64,000 nt of DNA. It comes from Thermoleophilia bacterium. Lineage in GTDB: Bacteria; Actinomycetota; Thermoleophilia; Gaiellales; Gaiellaceae. Position numbers and translations under genes: made by a program. Every line of letters starts with the position of its first letter. Within the stretch, counting starts at the first letter, position 1. The notes beneath the pieces are model-generated. The model made no database searches and was not told where the DNA came from. It worked only from the letters and a program-made list of their open reading frames with translations. This document shows, one piece after another, positions 9,137 through 18,109 of the stretch. The DNA is taken from positions 1 to 64,000 of the forward strand of contig SHVL01000002.1 of the NCBI GenBank assembly GCA_009694305.1, in the 5' to 3' direction.

Positions 9137-9420
9137 CAGCCGGCGCGTGGGAGGGGCCGGCTGACCGGCGCCGACGACGGGATCTCGTCCCAGCCGATGC
9201 GGGTCCGTGGCTCCTCTGGCGCGTCGTCGGCGGCTTTCGAGGAGGCATAGCCGAGGTCGTCGAGCAGGCCGATCTGAGCCTCTCCGAAACGTCGCACGGG
9301 ATCGTCGGCCGGCAGGCCGGCGATCAGCTCGCGCACCCGCGCCCTGATCTGGAACGCGAAGTGGGGGGTAGCCGGCCCGACGAGGGCCTCGATGTCGTCG
9401 AAGGTCGTCTGTGTCTTCAC
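9136..9420 (-). CDS. Hypothetical protein (94 aa)
   Basis: ORF whose stop overlaps the SDR start. Confidence 0.6.
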   Translation of the reverse strand: MKTQTTFDDIEALVGPATPHFAFQIRARVRELIAGLPADDPVRRFGEAQIGLLDDLGYASSKAADDAPEEPRTRIGWDEIPSSAPVSRPLPRAG

Positions 9421-9450
9421 GCTGCAAGCCTAACGACTACGTTCTGTGAG

Positions 9451-10338
9451 ATGCGGCGACCGACGTCAACCGAGGTGATGCTGCTCGTGACGATCGGGCT
9501 GTGGGCGCTCAATCTGACGGTCAGCCGGTACATCCTCCTGCACGGCGTCCAGCCGCTCGTTCTGTCGGCCGTGCGCTACGGCATCGCGGCGGTCGTCTTC
9601 GTGGGCATCGCCGTCGTCGCGGAGCGGTCGTTGCGCATCGCGCGTTGTGACCTTGTCTTCGTGGCGGCCGCGGCAGGCGCACTGTGGATCAACCAGATCG
9701 GCTTCGTCTACGCACTCGAAACCACCTCGGCATCCACGGTCGGGCTGATCCTCGGCGCCACCCCGATCTTCGCAGCCGTGATCGGCCTCGTGTTTGGCAC
9801 CGAGATGCTGCCGCGACGGTTCTGGCTCGGTGCGGCTCTTTCCACCGCCGGTGTTGGGCTCGTCGCACTCGGCGAGAGCGGCAAAATGAGAGCCGACACC
9901 ACTGGGGTCTTGCTCTGCATCCTCACGGCGGCGACGTGGGTCCTGTACTCGATCCTGATCACTCCTCTGATGCGGCGGTACTCGCCGTCGCGGATCAGCG
10001 CGGTCGTTCTTCCGCTCGCCTGGGTCGGGATGGCCGTCGTCGGCCTGCCGCAGACCCGGTCGCAGGACTGGCAGCTCGGCTGGGAGGTATGGGCGCTCAT
10101 CCTCTTTGCAACGTTCGGCCCTCTCGTGATCACGAACATTCTGTGGTTCAACTCTCTCGATCGCATCGGCCCGTCGCGCGCGATGCTCGCAACCAACCTG
10201 CAGCCGTTCGTTGCCGCCCTGTTTGCAGTGGTCTTGCTCGGTGAGACGATTGATGCCGTCCAGCTCGTGGGTGGCGTGTTGATCGGGGTCGGCATTCTCG
10301 CCGCGCGACGACGGTCGCCTCTCGCCCCGGGAGACTGA
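9451..10338 (+). CDS. EamA/DMT family transporter
   Basis: About 10 hydrophobic segments; SASTVGLILGATPIFAAVIGLVFG and TNLQPFVAALFAVVLLGETIDAVQLVGGVLIGVGI. Confidence 0.9.
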   Translation: MRRPTSTEVMLLVTIGLWALNLTVSRYILLHGVQPLVLSAVRYGIAAVVFVGIAVVAERSLRIARCDLVFVAAAAGALWINQIGFVYALETTSASTVGLILGATPIFAAVIGLVFGTEMLPRRFWLGAALSTAGVGLVALGESGKMRADTTGVLLCILTAATWVLYSILITPLMRRYSPSRISAVVLPLAWVGMAVVGLPQTRSQDWQLGWEVWALILFATFGPLVITNILWFNSLDRIGPSRAMLATNLQPFVAALFAVVLLGETIDAVQLVGGVLIGVGILAARRRSPLAPGD

Positions 10339-10348
10339 GCGCCCTGCG

Positions 10349-11719
10349 ATGGGGGGAGCGAAGTACGCTGCCGGGATGAGCCCGCAGCGACGTATTGCAC
10401 TCGTCTCGGTCGGCGCCGCGACGGCGCTGATGGGAGTCAAGCTTGCGACGGGCCTTGCGAGCGGCAGCCTCGGTCTCGTCTCGGAGGCCCTGCACTCCGG
10501 CACCGACCTGGTCGCTGCGCTCCTCACGTTCTTTGCGATCGGCGTCGCCGGCAGGCCTGCCGATCGCTCGCACCCGTACGGGCACGGAAAGGCGGAGCAT
10601 CTTGCCGCCCTCGGTGAGGCGTTCGTCCTTCTCCTCGTCAGCGTCGCAGTGGGTGCACTGGCCGGAGCGCGACTCGCCGGCTGGATCGAGATCGAGACGA
10701 CGACCGCGTGGTGGGTCTTCGCGGCGGTCGGAGTCGTGATCGTCATCGACATCTCGCGGACGTTCGTCTCGGTACGAGCGGCGCGGCAGTACGAGAGCGC
10801 GGCTCTTGCCTCGAACGCGCTCCACTTCGGGAGCGACCTCGCCGGCACCGTGGCCGTTCTCGGTGGCCTCCTTGCCGTTCGGGCGGGCTGGCAGGCGGGC
10901 GACTCGATCGCGGCGCTGTTCGTAGCGCTCCTCGTCGTCGTCGCTGCCGCGCGCCTGATCCGCCGCAACGTGGACGTGCTGATGGACAGGGCGCCCGACA
11001 GCACCGTCCGCGCAGCGTGGACTGCGATCGCGACGCTCGATCCTCCCGTCGAGGTACGGCGACTCCGGCTCCGCGAGGCGGCCGGGCGCACGTTCGCCGA
11101 CGTCGTCATCGGCGTCTCTCCGGGAGCCGCCGTCAGCCAGGGCCACGCGGTTGCCGATCGCGTCGAGGAGGCCGTCCAGGCGGCACTCCCGGGCAGTGAC
11201 GTGGTCGTGCACGTCGAGCCTGCGGGTGACGAGGCGGCGCTCCGGGAACGGGTGCGGGAGGCGGCTATGTCGGTGTCACGGGTCCGTGAGATCCACAACC
11301 TGTCGGTGATCGAGTTGCCGGACGGCGCCGACGTGTCTCTGCACCTGAAGCTGCCCGGCGAGCTTCCCCTCGACGAGGCGCACGCGATCGCCGAGGAGGT
11401 GGAGCGCGCGATTATCGAGGGCGTGCCCGAGGTGATCGATGTCCAGAGCCACCTGGAGCCACTGCTCGAGCCTGCGGCAGGCCGCGAGTCGGACGACGAC
11501 CCCGCCGAGATCGATCGCCTCGTTCGCGCGGCAACGGGCGTGCCGCCGCGGGCGACCCGCTTCCTCCAGACAGACGACGGGATCATCGTCTTCCTGACGC
11601 TCGTGCTCGACCCGGCCGCAAGCCTGGCGGTGGCCCATGCGACGGCCTCGAGCGTCGAGCAGCAGGTCCTGTCTGCCGTGCCCGGCGTCGCGGCCGTGGT
11701 CGTCCACACCGAGCCCTGA
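10349..11719 (+). CDS. Cation diffusion facilitator transporter with extended C-terminus
   Basis: EALHSGTDLVAAL...HPYGHGKAEH...LASNALHFGSDLAG, followed by repeated ZT-dimer-like domains. Confidence 0.9.
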   Translation: MGGAKYAAGMSPQRRIALVSVGAATALMGVKLATGLASGSLGLVSEALHSGTDLVAALLTFFAIGVAGRPADRSHPYGHGKAEHLAALGEAFVLLLVSVAVGALAGARLAGWIEIETTTAWWVFAAVGVVIVIDISRTFVSVRAARQYESAALASNALHFGSDLAGTVAVLGGLLAVRAGWQAGDSIAALFVALLVVVAAARLIRRNVDVLMDRAPDSTVRAAWTAIATLDPPVEVRRLRLREAAGRTFADVVIGVSPGAAVSQGHAVADRVEEAVQAALPGSDVVVHVEPAGDEAALRERVREAAMSVSRVREIHNLSVIELPDGADVSLHLKLPGELPLDEAHAIAEEVERAIIEGVPEVIDVQSHLEPLLEPAAGRESDDDPAEIDRLVRAATGVPPRATRFLQTDDGIIVFLTLVLDPAASLAVAHATASSVEQQVLSAVPGVAAVVVHTEP

Positions 11720-11755
11720 GCCCGGGCCAATCCCGAACAGGTTGAATACGGGGCG

Positions 11756-12430
11756 ATGCGCCTCTGCATGTTCCACCCGAACGACAATCCGATAGAGCGC
11801 GGCTGGGTCGGCCGTCTCGACGGTGACCGCGTCCTGCATCTGGCAGCCCAGACCCTGCAGGCTTTTTTCCTCGGTGGGAGCGGCGCGCGCGAGCATGCGG
11901 AGTATCCGCTGGCCGACGTGACGCTGCTCGTTCCCGTGCAGTTCCCACCGACGGTGCGCGTCTTCTCGTCTTCGGACTCGTTTCGGTTCGCGAACCCGAC
12001 CGCGGTCGTCGGCACGAACGTCGCGGTCGAGGGCCGGTCTCTCACCGCCCGTGCGCGGGTAGCCGCCGTGATCGGTGCCGGCGGAGAGGTCGGCGGCTAC
12101 GCGGGGCTCGTGGAGTGGCAGGATCCGGGGGAGCAACCGACCGAGAAGCAGTCCGACTTCGGGATAGTGCTCGGGCCGGGTGTGGTCACCCCGGACGAAC
12201 TGGAGCCCGGCTCGGTCGCCTGCCGGCTCACCGGTGACGGCCACACCGGGGAGGTGGGCGAGGATCCCTTTTCGTGGCCCGGGGCGATAGCTCTCGCTGC
12301 CAGGCGAACCGTCCTCAGACCCGGCGACGTGATCGCGGGCCCGCCGGTCGGTGTCCTCACTGGTGTCAGCGAGGGGGTTCGGTTCGAGGTGGAGGGCGTT
12401 GGCGCTCTCGACTGCCCGCTCGTCCCATGA
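11756..12430 (+). CDS. Fumarylacetoacetate hydrolase family protein
   Basis: FAH-like C-terminal segment (SWPGAIALAARRTVLRPGDVIAGPPVGVLTGVSEGVRFEVEGVGAL). Confidence 0.6.
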   Translation: MRLCMFHPNDNPIERGWVGRLDGDRVLHLAAQTLQAFFLGGSGAREHAEYPLADVTLLVPVQFPPTVRVFSSSDSFRFANPTAVVGTNVAVEGRSLTARARVAAVIGAGGEVGGYAGLVEWQDPGEQPTEKQSDFGIVLGPGVVTPDELEPGSVACRLTGDGHTGEVGEDPFSWPGAIALAARRTVLRPGDVIAGPPVGVLTGVSEGVRFEVEGVGALDCPLVP

Positions 12431-13038
12431 GGCTCATCCTCGACTGGGACGGGACGGTGACCGAGCGTGACACCCTGCACATGGTGATCGAGCGGTTCGG
12501 CGACCCCGGGGTCTTTCATGCGATGGAGGCCCGGATCGGGCGAGAACTGACGCTCAACGAGGTGATCGAGGTCGAGATGGCGACGATCACTGCGCCCTTC
12601 GCCGAGGTGCTCGACTGGCTGCTCGATGTGGTAACCGTCCGCCCCGGTTTTGCAGCTCTCGCTGCCGAGCATGCCCCGCTCATTGTCTCTGCCGGCTTTC
12701 GTGACCTGATCTTGCCCGTCCTCGAGCGGGAGCGCATTACGGTGGATGTCGTCGCCAACAGTCTCGAACCCGATCCGTCGGGGTGGCGATCCGTGTTTCT
12801 CGAGCGTGAGGCGTGTGCGGTCTGCGGGGAGCCGTGTAAGCGCGTGGCGCTCGCGGGAGGTGACTCCTTCATCTATGTCGGCGATGGTTTCTCCGACAGG
12901 TGCGTGTCGCTTGTCGCCGGCCGCGTCTTTGCGCGTGATGGCCTCGCCCGCTGGCTCGACCAGCGAGGTGCAGCCTACGAGCGCTACGACGATCTGAACG
13001 ACGTTCGGGCCGCACTCGACGCGAGGCCTTCCGCATGA
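12427..13038 (+). CDS. HAD superfamily phosphatase (MtnX/SerB-like)
   Basis: LILDWDGTVTERDTLHMVIERFG; VSAGFRDLI; FIYVGDGFSDRC. Confidence 0.85.
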   Translation: MRLILDWDGTVTERDTLHMVIERFGDPGVFHAMEARIGRELTLNEVIEVEMATITAPFAEVLDWLLDVVTVRPGFAALAAEHAPLIVSAGFRDLILPVLERERITVDVVANSLEPDPSGWRSVFLEREACAVCGEPCKRVALAGGDSFIYVGDGFSDRCVSLVAGRVFARDGLARWLDQRGAAYERYDDLNDVRAALDARPSA

Positions 13039-13215
13039 CCCCTGTGCTCGGCGCCGGGTACCTGCTCGCGACCTCGGCAGACGCAAGGCAGCCTCGTTCT
13101 TCTACGGTGTAGGCGGAGATCTCGACGAGATGGAGGTACGGGAAGTGGGAGAGCTATTTGGGGCGTGGCGCACCATCAGCTGCCAGATGTTGCTCGCGGA
13201 TGCGAGGATGCAGGG

Positions 13216-14232
13216 ATGACCATACGCGGCGCAACACCGGCAGACCTCGCCACGATCGAGGCTTTCTGGCAGGCGTTCGAGGCGGAGGTGCCGCTACCGC
13301 CTCACGAGGAAGCCGATCTCGCAACGGAGCTGGCCGAGATCCGCGAAGCCGTGGAGTCCGGCCTCGGGTGGGTCGCGGAGCGGAACGGTGCTGCAGTCGG
13401 GATGGTGCTCGCCCGCCGTCGGAGCGAACGCGTCGGGCGCATCACGGATCTCTACGTGCTGCCGTCCGAACGTCGCGGGGGCGTCGCCGAGGCGCTCGTC
13501 CGGGCGGTCGCAACCCGCCTCGCCAGGGACGGCGTAGAGACGATCGACCTCGAGGTGATGGCATCCAATTCCGCTGCTCGGGCCGTCTACGGGGCCTGGG
13601 GTTTTCGTCACGAGGTTCTCGTTCTCGCGGCCCCGGTTGCGGCACTGCTCGAGCGGCTCGGAGCCGATGTCGAGTCGCCGTCATTCGGATCGATTCACGT
13701 GCAGACGGATGACATGGACGTGATCGTGAAGGCGGTCGAGATGTTTGTGCCGCGGCTTCCCGGACGTTCGACGGGGTCGATCATCACCTCGCCCCGTGCC
13801 GGGTACGTCACGGTCTACGACGATCTCTGCGACCGCGACCCTGCGATGCTGAAACGTCTCGCAACGGAGATTTCGGCGAGGACAGGTCTCGTGGTCGTCG
13901 CCGTCGGCGTCGAGCAGCAGGCTCTCGTACGCATGGTGCTGCTCGACCGCGGACGGATCGTTGACGAGTACGCCTCCGTCCCCGAGTTCCGCGGGCCTCT
14001 CCCGCCCGGCGAGGTCGTGGCGCTCAACGCCAACCCCGTTGTCGTCGAGCGATATACGGGGGCGTCGCAGACGGCGGTACGAGCAGCTTCTCCGGTGGCG
14101 CGCGTCCCGTCCGACCTGCCTCCGGCCCGCGAGTTGCTCGCAGGACTCGTCGCTGCCCTCGGGCTCACGGGGGCCGAACACGGCTGGGTCGATGCTCCGG
14201 CAGACGATCAGGCGGTGAGGTTCGATCGATGA
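13216..14232 (+). CDS. GNAT acetyltransferase with C-terminal extension
   Basis: TDLYVLPSERRGGVAEALVRAV...NSAARAVYGAWGFR. Confidence 0.85.
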   Translation: MTIRGATPADLATIEAFWQAFEAEVPLPPHEEADLATELAEIREAVESGLGWVAERNGAAVGMVLARRRSERVGRITDLYVLPSERRGGVAEALVRAVATRLARDGVETIDLEVMASNSAARAVYGAWGFRHEVLVLAAPVAALLERLGADVESPSFGSIHVQTDDMDVIVKAVEMFVPRLPGRSTGSIITSPRAGYVTVYDDLCDRDPAMLKRLATEISARTGLVVVAVGVEQQALVRMVLLDRGRIVDEYASVPEFRGPLPPGEVVALNANPVVVERYTGASQTAVRAASPVARVPSDLPPARELLAGLVAALGLTGAEHGWVDAPADDQAVRFDR

Positions 14233-14307
14233 CCCTCCCGACGGGATGACCGAGGTGACGTCGGCTGGCACCGTCACCGTCCGCGAAGCGGCTACCGTGG
14301 CTGTCCC

Positions 14308-14673
14308 GTGACCGACGTCTCCCGCGACGAGCTGGCTGCCCGCCTCGACGAGGACGGGCTCACGCTGCTCGACGTGCGGACACGCGGCGAGTTCGAGGGT
14401 ACGACGGGCTACCCGTGCGACCTCCGGCAGGGGCACATTCCGGGCGCGCGCCACCTCGCCGTCGAGGACATCCTGGCTGCCAACGGGCCCGACGAGATCC
14501 GCTTGCTCGTTCGTGCGCCCGAGGGCGTGGAGGTGATCGCGTACTGCCACTCCGGCGGCCGCTCGGCCATGGCCGTGCACGCACTCGGTACGGCCGGATA
14601 CGTGGCGCGGAACTATGTCGGCTCGTGGCACGAGTGGGCGGCCGACGCGGCGCTCCCGTTCGAGGTCGGCTAG
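14308..14673 (+). CDS. Rhodanese-like protein
   Basis: LLDVRTRGEFEG...YCHSGGRSAMAV active-site Cys loop. Confidence 0.88.
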   Translation: MTDVSRDELAARLDEDGLTLLDVRTRGEFEGTTGYPCDLRQGHIPGARHLAVEDILAANGPDEIRLLVRAPEGVEVIAYCHSGGRSAMAVHALGTAGYVARNYVGSWHEWAADAALPFEVG

Positions 14674-15383
14674 GCCGTCGAGGACGGCCGTCGGCCCGCC
14701 GCGTAGTCGAGAAAAGCGTTGCACAGCCGGAGGCCGTGCTCGTTCCAGTCACCGAGGTGTGCGTCGGTCTCGTCTCCGATCGTCTCGGGATGCGGCAGCT
14801 CGGCTGCTCCTTCGACAAACCAGTGGTCGAGCATCTGCCGGGTGGCCTCCGGGTGGAACTGGACACCCCACGTGCGCTCCCCGATCCGGTAGGCCTGGCA
14901 GGCGGCGTCGTTCTCCGCGAGGAGCACCGCATCCGTGGGAAGCCCGAACGCGTAGTAGTGCCACTCGAAGGCTGTGACGTGCTCCGGGAGGACGCCGACC
15001 ACGGGATCGAGGAGACCGTGATCTGTGAGATGAACGGCGCTCCAGCCGATTTCGGCGGTTGCGGCCCGGCCGACAGGGGCTCCGACTGCGCGCGCGATCA
15101 ACTGCGCCCCGAGGCAGACGCCGAGAAGCGGCACTTCACGGTCGATCGCTTCGCGGATGAACGCCGACTCGTCGATCATCCAGGGGTGCGCGGCGTCCTC
15201 GTCGGGGTGCATCACGCCGCCGAAGATCATGATCGCGTCATACCGCTCCGGTGCCTCTGGCCCGGCGCCGTCGTTGACCGTGACCCAGCGTTCGAGCCGG
15301 TCGCCGCGCTGCTCGACGAGATCCTCGAACGTCCCGCCGCTACCCGAGAAGGTCGAATCGTGGACGATCGAGAGAATGCGCAT
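14670..15383 (-). CDS. Class I glutamine amidotransferase-like protein
   Basis: PLLGVCLGAQLIARAVGA (Cys loop) and GVQFHPEAT. Confidence 0.9.
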   Translation of the reverse strand: MRILSIVHDSTFSGSGGTFEDLVEQRGDRLERWVTVNDGAGPEAPERYDAIMIFGGVMHPDEDAAHPWMIDESAFIREAIDREVPLLGVCLGAQLIARAVGAPVGRAATAEIGWSAVHLTDHGLLDPVVGVLPEHVTAFEWHYYAFGLPTDAVLLAENDAACQAYRIGERTWGVQFHPEATRQMLDHWFVEGAAELPHPETIGDETDAHLGDWNEHGLRLCNAFLDYAAGRRPSSTA

Positions 15384-15430
15384 GGTAGGAGCGTACCCGC
15401 ATCAGGCCACGACTCGTCCTGGATCCAGTC

Positions 15431-16294
15431 TCAGAAAAGCGTCATCTCGACCGGTGGCAGGTCGGCCCCGCCCGTCGCCGCCACCGCCGCTTCGTCGAGC
15501 AGCCCCCGGAAGATCGTGGCGCTCCGCGGTGCGAAGTCGTCGCGATTGTTGTTGAAGAGCGCATACACCTCGTCGGCCTGCTCGGCGAGGCGGCGCGTCG
15601 GTGCGACCCACTCGGCGAGCTCCTCGCCGGAGTACATCCAGTCGAACCGGTCGGCGGCGCTGCCGCCGCGGATGTTCCACGTCTGCGCGTTACGGCCGTG
15701 GAAGCGAATCACCGAGACGGCGTGGGTCGCAGCAGCGACGCGCGGTGCGACGTTCGTGGCGCGGGTCAGCGGGGCATCGACCGAGACGTAGGCGAGGCCG
15801 TTCTCCTCGAGGAAGCCGAGCGTGTCGGAGCGTTCGTCCGGCTCCATCCAGGAACGGTGGCGGAACTCGACGAGAGGTACAAGAGGTTCGAGTCGTCCCC
15901 TCGCACGCGCAAGCTCGTCCTTCGCCTCTCTCGACTTGACGAAGCGTGGGTGGTACTGAAGCAACACGCCGCGAAGCTTCCCCGAGAGTTCCAAAGGCTC
16001 TAGCGCTCCACGGAATGATGCGAACGATGCGTCGGTTGGCTCACCGTCGTGGAACGTCATCGCCGCGCTCGCCTTGACGTGGAAGGTGAAGTGGTCTGGC
16101 GTGCGCTCGGCCCACCGGCGCGTCACGTCCGGGTCGGGGAGCGCGTAGTACGGAGAATCGACCTCGACGACGTCGAAGCGCTCGGCGTAGTAGCGCAGCC
16201 GGGCCGCCGCGCCCGAGACCCCGCGCGGGTACCACGCCTTCAGTAGGCCTTCGTCGGCCCAGCTGCACGTTCCGAGGCGCACCGTCGCAGGCAT
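15431..16294 (-). CDS. DUF72 family protein
   Basis: RLGTCSWADEGLLKAWYPRGV...YYAERFDVVEVDSPYYALP...FRHRSW. Confidence 0.88.
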   Translation of the reverse strand: MPATVRLGTCSWADEGLLKAWYPRGVSGAAARLRYYAERFDVVEVDSPYYALPDPDVTRRWAERTPDHFTFHVKASAAMTFHDGEPTDASFASFRGALEPLELSGKLRGVLLQYHPRFVKSREAKDELARARGRLEPLVPLVEFRHRSWMEPDERSDTLGFLEENGLAYVSVDAPLTRATNVAPRVAAATHAVSVIRFHGRNAQTWNIRGGSAADRFDWMYSGEELAEWVAPTRRLAEQADEVYALFNNNRDDFAPRSATIFRGLLDEAAVAATGGADLPPVEMTLF

Positions 16295-16426
16295 GGACGG
16301 AACATAGAGCAGCAGCCGTGCCCAGGGGCGCCCGCAGCCGGCATCGATCGGGATCGCAGCCGACGGAGCCCTCGCCGGGCGCGACAGCGAGGACTGGCTG
16401 CTCAAGACGTGGGGGGCGCACCGGGC

Positions 16427-17353
16427 GTGATCACGCTCGACTCCTCGGCGCTCTACGCCCTCCTCAACCAGCAGGACCCGGATCACGCTGTCGTCCTCGC
16501 AGAGTTGCGCGCGGATGCAGGGCCTTACCTCGTTCCGACCGGAATCATGGCCGAGGTCGCCTACCTCGTCGAGAGCCGGCTCGGGTTCCGAGTGATGGAC
16601 GCACTGCTCGCCGACCTCGAGTCCGGCGCCTACTCGCTCGACTGCGGCGACGACGATCTGCCGCGAATCCGCGCCCTGGCGGCGCGGTACGAGAGCCTGC
16701 AGCTTGGCTACACGGACTCTGCTGTGATCGCGTGCGCCGAGCGAAACAGCGGTCGCGTTCTCACCCTCGACACACGCCACTTCGGAGTCGTCGCGCGCGA
16801 GGGGACGATCGACGTCCGTCCGTACGGCGGAATCACTCATCTACAGGATCAGGACGTCTCCGTCCGCGAGCCTGGCAGATACAACAAGTCGTCCGCCGAG
16901 TGCTCCGACGTACGCGCTGAGCGTCGAGACACGGACGTCCCGCCGTCGCTCGAGCTTCGATATCTCGGGCTGGGTCATGTCGAGTCGGGTCGCTACCTCT
17001 TGCTGGGTCAGGCCGCGGGTGCGCCGCAACGTGCCGAGTGCTTCGCCGACGTGGCAACGCTCTTTCGTCGCGCGGCGGTTCTCGATCCACGAGCGCCAGA
17101 GCACAGAGGTGCCTTGCATCGGGTGGTTGCCGACGAGGTGCAAGACTCGCTCGGCGAGAGAGCCCCACGGGTCGCGGGCCACGGCGTCGAGTACGGGTTT
17201 CCAGTCAGTCAGGTTCCCACGGTCGAGCAGGTCGTCGAGCGCTTCGAGCCCGAGTTGATCGACGGGTGTCGCAGGCGGAATGTCGAGATGGCGGTGTCGC
17301 ATCACGTAGCCCCCGCTGCGATCTGGTCGAGCATGCGGTGGGCAAGGGACTGA
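16427..17353 (+). CDS. PIN domain (VapC-like) protein whose frame stays open antisense to the next gene
   Basis: PIN acidic residues: ITLDSSALYALL, MAEVAYL, GYTDSAVIACAE, TLDTRHF. The recognisable domain ends near 16840; the rest is antisense to the XRE gene. Confidence 0.7.
   Translation: MITLDSSALYALLNQQDPDHAVVLAELRADAGPYLVPTGIMAEVAYLVESRLGFRVMDALLADLESGAYSLDCGDDDLPRIRALAARYESLQLGYTDSAVIACAERNSGRVLTLDTRHFGVVAREGTIDVRPYGGITHLQDQDVSVREPGRYNKSSAECSDVRAERRDTDVPPSLELRYLGLGHVESGRYLLLGQAAGAPQRAECFADVATLFRRAAVLDPRAPEHRGALHRVVADEVQDSLGERAPRVAGHGVEYGFPVSQVPTVEQVVERFEPELIDGCRRRNVEMAVSHHVAPAAIWSSMRWARD
16841..17302 (-). CDS. XRE-type HTH regulator (probable antitoxin)
   Basis: GEALGTLRRTRGLTQQEVATRLDMTQPEISKLERRRDVRVSTLSAYVGALGG; start overlaps the stop of the upstream nucleotidyltransferase-like gene. 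Confidence 0.8.
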   Translation of the reverse strand: MRHRHLDIPPATPVDQLGLEALDDLLDRGNLTDWKPVLDAVARDPWGSLAERVLHLVGNHPMQGTSVLWRSWIENRRATKERCHVGEALGTLRRTRGLTQQEVATRLDMTQPEISKLERRRDVRVSTLSAYVGALGGRLVVSARLADGDVLIL

Positions 17354-17991
17354 CACGCGCTCTCGACTGCGTGCCAGTCGCGCCACCGTTTCGCAAGTTG
17401 CCGGTAGACCCCGAGGTCTACCTCGGCCCGGTCGTACGGCAGTGGCTCCGCGAGTTGCTTGGTGAGTTGCGTCGCGACCCGTTCGCCGCCTTCGCCCCGC
17501 TGATCCTCGTAGAAGGCGTCGAGTCCGAGAGCAACGCGCGCAGCAGCGTCCACCCCGAGCCGATCGGTGAGCGCAACCACGTCGAGGTAGTCGCGCGTCG
17601 CGTTGCGGCGGAGTACGAGCCACGCCTTGATGCGGAGCATCTCCTCGAGCGTCGGGACGCGAAGTGGTCCGGCGGGCGTTTCGATCTCCTCGACCTCGAG
17701 GGGCAGCCGGCGGATCAGCTGGCGGATACCCGTCTCGACGCCGTCGAGGCTTCCGAGAATGAGCACGGGCCGCCGGACGCGCGCCGTGACCCAGCCTTCT
17801 GACTCTTCGAGATGAGCGAGGACGTCGTCGAACCGCTCGCGTAGATCCGTCAGGATGTGGTCGTCATCGAGTGAGATGCGGTGGGAAGCATGCGTCGCAG
17901 CGGCCGTTCCGCCGACCAGCACAGCGTCGGGAAGCAGCTGTTGGAGCCGCACGCCTGCCGCGATCACGTCGTCCCAGTATATTTCTGACAT
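17302..17991 (-). CDS. Nucleotidyltransferase-like (AbiEii/MNT-type) protein, probable toxin
   Basis: LPDAVLVGGTAAATHASHRISLDDDHILTDLRERF...; PTLEEMLRIKAWLVLRRNATRDYLDVVAL (typical nucleotidyltransferase-toxin segment). Confidence 0.65.
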   Translation of the reverse strand: MSEIYWDDVIAAGVRLQQLLPDAVLVGGTAAATHASHRISLDDDHILTDLRERFDDVLAHLEESEGWVTARVRRPVLILGSLDGVETGIRQLIRRLPLEVEEIETPAGPLRVPTLEEMLRIKAWLVLRRNATRDYLDVVALTDRLGVDAAARVALGLDAFYEDQRGEGGERVATQLTKQLAEPLPYDRAEVDLGVYRQLAKRWRDWHAVESACQSLAHRMLDQIAAGAT

Positions 17992-18109
17992 ACTGTTGAA
18001 GAACTATACCTCAAAAAGACTATATCTGCCAGTCCACAAGCGGCCGGGGAACCTCGTGCGGCAGGATGTTGTGAAGCAGAGGGCGAGCCAGGGGCGCGCG
18101 GGTCGTCGG

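Noticed and set aside
9466-12045. 859-aa minus-strand ORF
   Set aside because: Antisense to the EamA, CDF and FAH genes, low-complexity Ser/Arg/Thr composition; a GC-driven open frame.
16300-16429. Antitoxin upstream of the PIN gene (DGALAGRDSEDWLLKTWGAHRA)
   Set aside because: Only a short C-terminal-like peptide, no start codon, and a stop about 38 codons upstream; too weak to call.
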